From positions 1 through 64,000 of the forward strand of contig NCSJ02000071.1 of assembly GCA_002812745.2 (NCBI GenBank): DNA of 64,000 bases. The letters are read 5' to 3'. Position 1 is the first letter of the stretch; each line of letters begins with the position of its first letter. Shown piece after piece: positions 35,422 to 45,572 of the stretch. The position numbers and the translations under genes are program-made. This stretch comes from Scytalidium lignicola (lineage: Eukaryota > Ascomycota > Leotiomycetes). The notes beneath the pieces are model-generated. The model searched no databases. It saw only the letters and a list, made by a program, of their open reading frames with translations, and was not told the DNA's origin.

Positions 35422-36674
35422 TTACCTCCTGCGCTGCATGTTCGAATAATTCAAGTTTGCTCTTGCTCCCGTTCCGGTCTTATGTACCAAAACCCTCCTC
35501 TCCCAAACCGAGCTCTTCCCCTCCACAACACTGATAATCTCCTCAGCAAACCTCTGCGCAAACAAGCCCCTGCCACTCCCTCTGGATTTCTTCTTGCTGG
35601 CTGCATCGAGGATCCATTGCACCGCTTGCCGCCTCCTCTGTCTCTGGCCGAGCGGAACGGGAATCTGCAGTGCCGCGCCTCCACCGGCAGCACCTCTCTG
35701 CGAGCGAATTCGGAGGAGTGGTGCCACCGAGTCGATCGCGACGGTGAGGTATTGCACGGGGTTTAATGGGAGGTGATGTGGCGGCGGTGAGCCAGGAACG
35801 AGCGGTTTGGATGGGTTAACGGTAGGCGGTGGTGCAGTGCGGAGATGGTTTAGGATGAAGGACATGTTCTGCATGAAGTAAAAGAGTAAGCAGTCTGTTA
35901 GAAACATATATTAAAAACAGCGGTTTAGTAAAAGGTCCACCTCTTTTGAAGCAAAAGAAAGTGAAATTGTGCAAGAGTAAAAGATCAAAAGTTATAATGG
36001 AATAACGAACCCTCTGTGCAACGCTAAGCTTTCCATGCTTCATCAACAGATTCGTCACCTGTGATACTACCGGGTCATACCGATAATGCAGATGGCTCAT
36101 AGGGGGTAGAGGAAGATCTGGCACCCCGAACTTCTGTCCTGGAATAGAAACTGGGTCCGAAGCATGTCCCCCAGCAGCAACATTCTCCAACCGTCCCAAT
36201 GCTATCAGATTCGCAAATGTCGGTGCCGCCGTCTCTGCAAAATCTTTTATCTCCTCCTTAATGACTTCCGGCGCCTTTTCTTGGCTCTCTCGATCACGTT
36301 TGAAGATCTAGTCAAAAATCCAAAAGTTAGCTATAATCCAGATAGAAATATAAAATAGGAGGACTGATTTCATCCAACTTGTGTTTCTGATCAGAGAACA
36401 ATTCGAGCATTGGGGAACATGCCTCTTGAACAGGAGTTCCTTGACTTAAATCTGGTGGCGTCTCTCCTGTTGTCTTACTAGTCTGTCCGGCCTCCTCATT
36501 GACGTGTGGAAGCTGATCTTGATTTGGACCTCGTGGTTTGTCCCGACCCTTCTCCTCCGCAAAGCCTCTCAACGGTGCCGCCGGTACAAGTCGTGCATTG
36601 TGAGAGGCGATTGAAGGTCTTGTTCGGATGGCGAGCGACCGGCTGACGCCGAACAAGTTCAACCGTGGAGGCAT
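35422..36674 (-). CDS. RSM7: Mitochondrial ribosomal protein uS7m
   Basis: A component of the mitochondrial small ribosomal subunit, binding the 3' major domain of the small rRNA. Exons on the minus strand are 36369-36674, 36011-36307 and 35422-35868 (349 residues). The first ~45 residues are basic and Ser/Ala-rich with no acidic residue until late, as in a mitochondrial presequence. The uS7 core is recognisable: DPVVSQVTNLLMKHGKLSVAQR, then NMSFILNHL, and the tail KTGTGARANLNYS. The second intron is ordinary (GTTCGT...CAG). The first intron, 36308-36368, must begin with ATCAGT if the conserved EIFKRDRESQEKAPE segment is kept, giving AT-AG ends. It has a good GCTAAC branch site. A canonical GT-AG alternative exists but deletes seven residues. 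An upstream in-frame ATG at 36767 is less likely. Confidence 0.92.
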
Positions 36675-37355
36675 GGTGTGAATTAAGTTGTATGTCGTTC
36701 GTGTACCAATTCTGGTCCAACGGATTGAAATTTGAACTACATAATGTGAGGCCTGAGGCATCGGCATCCCAACGGAGATTTTTTTGGGACCAGGTTCCGC
36801 TAAACGTTAAAGAGCAACCACCCTGGACAATTGATACTTACACTGTACATATATAGACCGCTCTTTACACATTTATCGCATTTGGCGGTATCTTCCCAAA
36901 CATTGGAATGGCTATTCCGCCCCAATGGCATTTTATTTCACCCTCACAGGCTAAGCCTTTCGCTTTTTGAGGGTCATAAAATAATTGCACGTAGGGCGAT
37001 GCATGGTGTGCACGCGAGCAGCCTTGAAGTCGAGAGAAGTATCAAAAAGAACAGGAAACTGAATTGAAGAAGCTGCTACAGAACTTTTTTTGGCAAAAAC
37101 CTCCGTCTGGCACGGAATTCGTACTGTAATTGGGAGACAATCTTTCTACCTCCCTCGCTGTACCGTGAAGACCGAAAGCAATATCCCCACACCTTTAAGA
37201 AACCAACATTTGTTATTACGCCAACCCATGCAGCACCATACGCCTTATGGTTACCCATTCTTTTATTCCCGCGTGTATCCTACAATAACCAAATCGATAA
37301 GACAATTTCGAGTTCCGTGACGCCGTTGACGATGGCACATTGCAGAGCCATTACT
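36675..37355. other. Intergenic, no gene seen
   Basis: 681 bp between two minus-strand genes, holding the uS7m promoter and the 3' flank of the small dsRBD gene. Nothing else is recognisable. Confidence 0.5.
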
Positions 37356-37783
37356 CTACCATCCGTTTCGACTCTGCGCGGGAGAGCTTGGAGCCGATGA
37401 ATTGAGATGCTTGAGAGCGACCTCGGCGGCATCTTCTTTGGCGTTGTTGACGTATTGACCATCATACCAATATCGAGCAGCGATGCTTTGCCCTTGGATT
37501 GTAACGGTGCTGGACCATGCCGTACGTCCACCTACGAAGGAAGTTTCTTAGTTGGTTGTGGGGAGATCCTGCTTATAAGAAAGACCTACCGCGTCTATCG
37601 GAGACGATTTGGAAGACGGGAGGGTGGATATGTGCATCACGGCATTTCTCTAGTTAGATCAACGATTAGTCTAACCATTGGCAAAAGGTAATGGCAATAG
37701 CAATAGCAAATAACAATAGCAATCATACCCTCGAGTCGTTCCTGCCAGCTAGAACCAGCAGAGGAATAACTTGATTGCGACAT
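37356..37783 (-). CDS. Small double-stranded-RNA-binding-domain protein
   Basis: A three-exon gene hidden among short frames: 37729-37783, 37590-37649 and 37356-37531 on the minus strand, with phases that close exactly (96 residues). The donors are GTATGA and GTAGGT. Nearly the whole protein is one domain with the alpha-beta-beta-beta-alpha order of a dsRBD. A first helix (SWQERLEEKCRDAH) is followed by PPVFQIVSDRRGGRTAWSST, then a strand with ARYWYDGQYVNNAKEDAAEV and ALKHL. The AKEDAAEVALKHL end matches the helix-2 signature (KxxAAxxAL). No catalytic domain is attached. In fungi such single-domain proteins are mostly uncharacterised; roles in small-RNA pathways, RNA editing partners or ribosome assembly are possible. 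The first intron contains CAATAG repeats on the plus strand. Confidence 0.82.
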
Positions 37784-40563
37784 GATGGCCAGTTTGACTT
37801 GAGGTTAAAGTACGGTGTGTGGAGCTTCGGGAGGAGATGCTAGAGCAGGAGCGGGAGAGCTATATAAACTGCAGCAGTGAGCGGATATGGCGTTATGTTT
37901 TGCAGTTAGTAAAATCTTCTAGAGGAAGATCTTTTATATAGATAGATTTAGAGAAGTGAGGCCCAATGATGGGAAGGAAAGTGTTGGGAAGGGCTTAGGA
38001 GAGAGAGTTCTAGTGAGCTGGCAGTCAGTCAGACCAGCGGAACGAAATTCTTTGTGTTTGCACGTTATGCAGCCTGGCAGCCAAACTCAGACGCGTTCGG
38101 CATATCGCATCTGGAGAGAGGGAAAATGCAGTGGCAGAAATAGCAATGACGATCACCCGTAGGGTCGTGTGTGTGTGCTGTCTTGCCATGGTGCCTAGGA
38201 CTGAGCACGTACGAGCGTACCGTACCGAATGACTTCGGTAGCAGCCAGCATAATAAAAAGCAATATACAGTAGTAAGGCGTGAGACAATACAGCTAGTCC
38301 GGACGCAGAGCCAGCGCTACATCACTGCTGCAGCGTGTATCGTCATGGGACATTGGAAAGCAGCGTTGGGGGGAAGAAGCGAGTGGGAGAGTTGGGCAAA
38401 ATGCGTGGATGAACGCGGTCAAGGAGGTAGCAAAGCATGAAGGGTGGTCTCGACAAAGCAGAAAACGAAGCCCTGACAGACTGATGAATCCAATCGGGGA
38501 GGGGACAGGGCGGTGGGAAGAGACCCCAGGCACGGTCTCTGCACGGCCGAAAAGCCAATAGGGGAGATGTCTTCACCGACATTGCCGTCCGGTGCGGGCT
38601 CTTGCTATTTGCTGACCGCGGCTGGCTGGCTGGAGCTTCCATTTCCTCTTTAGATAATTATATTTTTTCGATAGGCTCTGGCTGGCTGGCTTTTGCCTTG
38701 TCCAGATCAGTAGAACGCTTGTCTCCTTCCAGGCCAGCATAAGCTGTGCATGCTGCCCCCCCAAAACCTCCCAGCAAGCACACAAGCCCCAACCACACGC
38801 AGCAAACAACAGCACCACTGTCGCCGCATCTTTGCCCAAGTTCCTGATGGCTGCCGTTGCGTCGCTTGACACTCGCTCACCCGCGAATGTGAGCAGTCAC
38901 TTTCTAATATTAAAGATCTCTTCGCTGGTCTCCCACGATTGCCTCAAAAAAAGCTGTCAACTTCTGCCCTATGTCCCGGACACGACGTGCTTGAGGCATA
39001 TGCTGCAGGGACAAGCGGCTCATGTCGAATCCAGGATATGGCAGAAGACACCACATTTACCGTACTCTGAACAACAACGCAGTCCTCAGCTCTGGGCGAG
39101 AATCCGGCTCTGTACGTACAGTACTTGGTGCCCAGCACGGGATTTGCTCCGCGTCGCAACATGGCTATTCGAAGCTGCTAGGCAATGGCGCTGCTTGCCA
39201 TCGTGACACTGACACTCTCAGGTCGGTGTCTTTCTCCAGCATATCTTTCTCCACCATACTGAGTCAGACATACGAAATCCCGAGAGTGTGGTACTCGTTG
39301 GCTGCTTGATAGGCAAGGGGCCGAAGTAGGGGGCGATCAATCTGGCTTGGACGCAGGGCGAGCGGCCGTTCCAATTGCTATCAGCCAGCGTATATCTAGA
39401 GCTGCACAACCACGCCTGCTCCCACGCGATCTAAATGTAGAATCCATGAAAAAGGTACCGAACTTGCAAATGGCATACAGGCATTAATCTTGGCCTGGCC
39501 TGTTAGGAAGCCCTGTGGGAGTGTAGAATATCTTTGCAGTTGGAAATGAGAAAAGGACAGGCTCTTGAGATCTGAGACGCTGTGTAATAACTGCATTCAC
39601 CAGTCGGGGGATCTCCATGACGACAAAGGAAATGAAACACATAATTCAGGTACACAGGCGCGGCAAACATGCATTCAAGTAACAATCACTTAATAACAAT
39701 ATAAAGGGGCTTGCGTGGCGACGTGAGAGAAGGCCAAGTAATTCAGGGCCAGCCTTGTCGACGTGTTCCGACAGCCTTGTGATGGACAGCGCATTGGATT
39801 GTTGGTGCCCGAATGGCGCAGCCTTCTTCTGGCAGAGCAGTTGCACGACGTGCCTTGACCGTACCGTACTCCTACCGATGACAGAAATGATAGAGGAACT
39901 GCCGTGACCCGAGTCTGCATTATTGTGCTTCGAAGAAATCTGAAGTCAGTGATGTCCATTTCGGCTTCTAGATTCTCGGAATGCTCTCCAGCCCTAGGCC
40001 AAAACAGCCGGCGGTGCTCATAAGGCTGCCCAAGGCCGCCATGCCTTGCCTTGCGAGCACATGGAAAACATGTGAAGCGGACCCAGCGTCTTGGTGAACA
40101 GATCCACCATGAACGCAGCCTAGAAGAGCTTCTTACAGTACGTCCGGTAACAGCATCGATAATCTCATTTCATAAATCTGTTTTCGTCCACATCCACATG
40201 GTTTACCGATCGCACTATTCTGATGATCTGATGAGACACGATAAAAGGATTCTGACTCGCTGCGTCGGCGAGATTCCAACGGCAATCATTAGTTCGTGAT
40301 GTCCTCCTACGCACGTAACCCTAGGACGAGGGTAGCCGTTTAGCCTCGGCACATTGATTGTGTGGGGAAACGCCGGTACGAGAGTCTGCCGACTGTTTCT
40401 CCAGATACTTAAAGAGTAAATCAAATACAAAGAACTAGAATAGAATATTTGTCCTTAACAATAGAGTACACGAGAAGACTCCTCGATTCAAGACTAGACT
40501 TTGGCTTTTTTTCTACCACTGATTATCTTTTCTTCCTCCTTTTTTCGCATACCAGACACAACA
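37784..40563. other. Intergenic between divergent genes, no gene seen
   Basis: 2.8 kb without a supportable gene. Notable small features are the cluster CGTACGAGCGTACCGTACCG at 38207-38226, GTACGTACAGTAC at 39113-39125 and CCGTACCGTACT at 39859-39870. Open frames on both strands are short and show no domains. Confidence 0.45.
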
Positions 40564-41680
40564 ATGCCTTTCAACACTAAGCTGACAAGAGCGCTGGGGA
40601 TCAAGAGTAAGTTTACACGCACACATGCGCACGACAGAATTTCTCAGACGCAATTCCTAACCTTTTAACAGTCCCTGTTGTCCAAGGAGGAATGCAATGG
40701 GTAGGCTACGCCGAAATGGCAGCCGCCGTCAGCAACGCCGGCGGTCTCGGTCTCATCACAGCTCTAACCCAACCCTCGGCGGAAGACCTGCGCAAAGAGA
40801 TCCGCAGATGTAGGACGATGACGAATAAACCCTTTGGTGTGAACTTGACGCTTCTACCATCCATGGTGCCTCCCAACTACGCCGCATACGCCCAGGTGAT
40901 CGTGGACGAAGGCATCCGAATTGTCGAGACGGCTGGAAACAACCCGGGACCAATTATTAAGCAATTGAAGGCTCACGGTATAATCATTCTTCACAAGTGT
41001 ACGACGATCCGACATGCGCAGAGTGCAGTCAAGCTCGGAGTAGATTTCTTGAGCATCGATGGCTTTGAGTGCGCTGGTCATGTTGGAGAGACTGATATTA
41101 CCAACCTTATTCTCCTCAGCCGTGCAAGACAGTCACTGGGGGTGCCTTTTATTGCGTCCGGAGGTTTCGCTGATGGCCAGGGTCTCGCTGCTGCTTTGAG
41201 CCTTGGTGCAGAAGGTATCAACATGGGAACAAGATTCATGTGCACAGTCGAGTCGCCAATTCATATCAATATCAAGCAGGCAATTGTCGATGCCAAGGAG
41301 ACGGATACTCAGCTGGTGATGAGAAGATGGACCAACACCAGTCGATTGTTCAAGAACAAGGTGTCTACCGAGGCTGCGGCGATCGAGATCGAGAGCAAGA
41401 CCGGTAAGTTTGAGGAGATTGCGCCTCTGGTTAGTGGAAAGAGGGGCAGGGAGGTCTTCATTAACGGCGACCCTGATTTCGGAGTAAGTTCACCCCTACT
41501 CGCCTCCGCAGTTGGAAAACATTACTCTAACCAGCCTTGTAGGTTTGGACGGCTGGCCAGGTCATTGGTCTTATCCATGATATCCCTACGTGTGATGCAT
41601 TGTTGAAGAGGATCGAGAAGGAAGCGGAGGAGACTATAAACAGGACCTCCTCACTTATTACCTCGGAGAGCAGGCTGTGA
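40564..41680 (+). CDS. Nitronate monooxygenase (2-nitropropane dioxygenase family)
   Basis: An FMN enzyme with a TIM-barrel fold that oxidises alkyl nitronates such as propionate 3-nitronate, giving protection from nitro toxins. Exons are 40564-40606, 40672-41483 and 41543-41680 (introns of 65 and 59 nt), 330 residues in all. The family segments are in order: PVVQGGMQWVGYAEMAAAVS, NAGGLGLIT, KPFGVNLTLLP, the FMN-binding block GFECAGHVGE with His151, PFIASGGFADGQGLAAALSLGA and INMGTRFM. The tiny first exon encodes only the first 14 residues and would be missed without splicing. Some family members act as NAD(P)H:quinone reductases instead, and the sequence does not exclude that. It is convergent with PAB1. 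Confidence 0.92.
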
Positions 41681-42328
41681 TTTTCCTCATTTGTACAAGA
41701 CTGATACCTATTTTTGAGTTAAGAGTGTTACAATGTTAATATAGCAAATAAAATTTTGAGGGTTTGTTCAAGCGTTTCTAGTTGATTTCAGCCTCGGAGG
41801 GGTTGCTGTTGCTGTAATAATCTCAAATCAACGGATCTGTATACGGCTGCTGAACTTCCTCACCGTTATTTATATCCTTTCATCCTCGAATGAGGACAAT
41901 TTTTTTTTTAAAATTTCCCGCAAATTAGTTACACGGTCGAGTAGCACAACACAATGCCCTATTTTCAATCAAGGTTGGATTATAGATTTTAAAATTTTTT
42001 GTTATTCACTGAACTTGTCTAATAAGCACGACAGGCTCAACAGTAAAGTTGCAGCCATGGTGACAGAAATAGCAGGCAACCGGAAACTGGAGCCCGTGAT
42101 ATATAGAGCAACGTGCCATTTCGCAAGGGCACAGTCTATGAGTACATAAACGCGATGTTCCCGCCTCAAAACAAAGACGAATCCTTCATAATCAATGCGC
42201 CACCACCAGGAAACGTAGAGAACTTTTCCGAACCAGCGATCGCAGACTGAATGACAGTATTTTAGGCATAAAGAGGAAAGAAGTCATTAACATCAGGGTA
42301 TGAGATATGAAGGATGAGGCCGGGGCAA
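41681..42328. other. Intergenic, convergent 3' flanks
   Basis: 648 bp between the stops of the nitronate monooxygenase and PAB1 genes, AT-rich with a T9 run at 41900-41908. No gene is seen. Confidence 0.5.
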
Positions 42329-44708
42329 CTAAGCCTTTTCTTCGGCCTTCTCTCCTTCCTTAGCTTCCGCGGCTTCTCCGCCCTCTCCCTCACCACCCTT
42401 GGTCTTTACGTATTCATCATAAACAGTAAGGGCTTCATCAACTTTGGCACGAAGAGCAGACTCATCTTCGATACTGTAATAAGGTCAGAATGATGCTACT
42501 GAACATTAAGTTGATCAGGAAAACTTACAGGTTGACCAACTCTTGGTTATCCATCTCCAAAAGCATTCCAGTAATCTTTCCTGCTAGTTCTGGTTGCATA
42601 ACTTGAATCTTGGGGAAGAGTGCCTCTCCAAGGAGCTGTTTCTGCTGTTGTGGACCAACAGCCGCGAGCTGAGTCTGAAGCACTGATGCAGGTGCCGTAC
42701 CATCTTGAGCACCTTGGGGGCGACTCTGAGGTGGGAAACCACTTGGAAATTGGCCTGGACGGGATCCTTGGGCACCACGACCACCTATTCCTCCCTGTCT
42801 ACCAGCTTGAGGAAATGCTGGAATGCCTGGTTGTGAAATGCCTGCCATGTTTGGTGGCATACCTTGTAATCCTTGAATTGGGCCGCGTGCGCCGGGACCT
42901 CCACGGCCACCAGCGAGAGCTGCAGCCTGTTGGGCTTGCTGCATAGCAGCGAGGAATTGTGGGTTGTTCTGCTGAGCATAAGGAACGCCAGCAGGGAATT
43001 GGCCAGGAAGACCATACATGTTAGGAGGAATTCCTTGTGGTCCTGGTGCGCCACGTCCACCCTGAGGGAAAGCTCCTGGGTATTGACCAGGACGACCTTG
43101 GGTACCAGCAATTGGCATACCCGCCTGTGGTGGGAATGGCATACCACGTCCTCCAGCCTGAGGAATGAACCCTGGTTGTTGGCCAGGGGGATAGAACATT
43201 GGTGCTTGCATATATTGTTGAGGCATACCAGCGGCTGCTGCCGCTTGCTGCATGCGAATTTGGTTTCGAGCTTGAATACTAGCTTCCAATTGACTCTTGC
43301 GGACATCCTTACGTTGAGCAAGAGCGACATACAATGGCTTACCGTTAACCATGCGCTGATTCATCTCAGCAACGGCCTTGGTTGCCTCATCTGGATTATT
43401 AAAACAGACGAATCCGAAGCCTTTGCTCTTGCCTAGCTTTTTGAGTGCTGCTTTCTTGTCGGTTATCTCCCCCTCAGGTTTGGCATCACCGTCCTTCTTA
43501 TTCTCCTTATCTTTGTCATCATCTTTAGTCTCTCCGTCCTTACTGTCCTTCTCCATATCTCCGGCCTCTGAGATGCTGTCGCGCATGACCTTGGCTGAGG
43601 TAATAGCCCCAAACGGAGCGAAAAGTTCCCGAAGTTTGTCATCATCAACCTCGTCGTCTAGATTCTTCACGTACAGGTTGACACCTTGATACTTGGATGC
43701 TTTCTCAATACGTGCTGCCTCGTAAGATTTGCGAAGTTCTTCTTCACGTTCATGCTTCTTTTGAGCACGACCAACGTAAAGATCCTGACCCTTAAACTCC
43801 TTGCCATTGAGCTCATCAACTGCTTTAGCAGCGTGCTCATGGTTGACAAAGTTGACAAATCCAAAACCACGGCTCTTGCCACTGTCATCGCGTGCTAGAG
43901 ATGCAGATGTGACCTCTCCGTACTTCTCGAACAGCTCACGAAATTCTTCATCGGTCACTTCAGTCGGGATATTCTTGACGTAGATATTGGTGAAATTAGC
44001 TTTCATTTCCTCGAATTTGCTTTGTCGATCCTTCTTTGGGATGTGGTGTCCAACATAAACTTTCTTCTCGTTCAAGAGCATACCGTTGACATGCTTAATA
44101 GCCTGGCTAGCAGCTTCATCCGTTTCATAATGAACAAATCCATAGCCCTTCGAGTTGCCAGCCTCATCTTGGGCAACCTTACAGCTAAGGATATTACCAA
44201 AGGCTGCAAAAGTGTCATGAAGGGCTTTGTTATCAATAGCAACATCGAGATTTTTAATGAAAACGTTTCCTTGACCAGTTTTACGCAGAGCCGGATCACG
44301 TTGAGACCACATGATGCGACATGGCCGGCCTTTGATGAGTGTGTAATTGAGTTCCTCCAAGGCTTTCTCACCATCAGTTGTTGTGTTGTAGTTGACATAG
44401 GCGTATCCAAGGGATCGACGAGTTACTGCGTCACGGCAAACCCGAATGGACGCGACGGAACCGATCTGAGAGAAAAGCTCAAAGAGCATAGCCTCTGTGA
44501 CTGATGGATCAAGCTCACCAACATAGAGCGATGCAGATGCCTGTGGATGTGGGAGGGTAGAACTTGGTGTTGGAGCACCAGTTTCAGCATCTTCTGAGGG
44601 TGCATTAGTGACATCAGTATTGATGGCAGAAGCGCCGCCGTTCAAGGAAGTGTTTTGGAGGTCGGAAGCAAGCTGATCGACAGCTGGGGTTGCATTTGAG
44701 GCGGACAT
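42329..44708 (-). CDS. PAB1: Polyadenylate-binding protein Pab1
   Basis: Binds mRNA poly(A) tails and links them to translation initiation, deadenylation control and export; cytoplasmic and nuclear. Exons are 42529-44708 and 42329-42473 on the minus strand, 774 residues. Four RRMs are visible, with RNP motifs such as [39 protein letters not shown] and LYVKNL/GFGFVCF. The fourth RRM is interrupted by a ~45-residue Lys/Asp/Glu-rich insertion, a feature also seen in other filamentous-fungal Pab1. A Pro/Gly/Gln-rich linker (about 500-680) follows. The MLLE (PABC) domain is at about 683-750 with [11 protein letters not shown], and the protein ends in an acidic Glu/Ala tail. The single coding intron falls inside the MLLE domain. 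A 5' UTR intron is likely (separate entry). Strong codon bias fits high expression. Confidence 0.98.
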
Positions 44709-44726
44709 TTCGATTTTATTTGATCT

Positions 44727-44810
44727 CTACAAACCACCAGTAAGTAAGACGAAATAAATGCACATATAAATAAACAGACTAAAGAGACTAAGGAGTGGTG
44801 TTTCACGTAC
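44727..44810 (-). other. Putative 5' UTR intron of PAB1
   Basis: On the minus strand, GTACGT at 44805-44810 and TTTGTAG ending at 44727 delimit an 84-nt segment just upstream of the ATG, with CTTACTTAC as a possible branch region. Leader introns are common in highly expressed fungal genes. This is inferred from splice signals only. Confidence 0.5.
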
Positions 44811-45572
44811 CAACGTTATCGCAANTTTTTTTCGGGCAGGCTTGTTAGAGAACAGGTTTATAAACACAACTATTTCGTTGAAATATTGAGCTTCTGATAT
44901 TTGTAGTTGAGAAGTGGCGACAAAGGTGAATAAAGAGTAAACGTCGAGGGAGGATAATTTGAAAAGCGGTCGAAAAGAATCAATCGCAAATCTGGAGTTT
45001 TTATGGGGTTTTCAAGTTTTTTTTGGCCTCTTTTAGAGGGTTTTATAAAACGAAGAGGATTGAGGAGAACGAAAGAAAGCACGAAAAGTCGTACTTAGTC
45101 CGTTGTCAGGTCGTAAGGTTGATGTCGTTTGATGGAACAAATAATCACGCTCGCGACAGATATTATCATAAAGGCTCCTGTCGAAATTTCTTGTGCCTGC
45201 CGAATTGACCTTACCGAGTATGGCAATGGTGGCAACCCTGATCACTTCAATCATGTGACAAGGCTTAGTAAATTCCTTATTCTTTAGGCATCTATGAATT
45301 TCGATGATGTAGAACACAAGAAGGCGGAAGGCTACCCACATCGGCGATTTCGTAAGTTGATCAACAACAGGCGCAACACCAGGGTGTGGAAGCTGCTCGA
45401 AGACAAAACACCCGAGAAATTTATACAACGAAGACCTAACATTAAATTTCATGCAGTCTATGAATCACTTTACAGTTTGATTCTACCTTCAATATCATAT
45501 CTGTAAACGGCATGTCTTTCCAATGATAAGCACTCTGTACCAGCTGGCGGCGAACATTCAGAATCGTTCGAT
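44811..45572. promoter_or_regulatory. Divergent promoter region between PAB1 and HUL5
   Basis: The intergenic DNA between two head-to-head housekeeping genes (864 bp from start to start, including the putative leader intron). It contains N at 44825 beside a T8 run. A 70-codon frame at 45294-45506 on the plus strand and a 139-codon frame on the minus strand overlap each other and show no motifs. Confidence 0.45.

Noticed and set aside
45033..45506. Opposed open frames between PAB1 and HUL5
   Set aside because: They overlap each other on opposite strands, neither has a motif, and the region is expected to be promoter and leader DNA.
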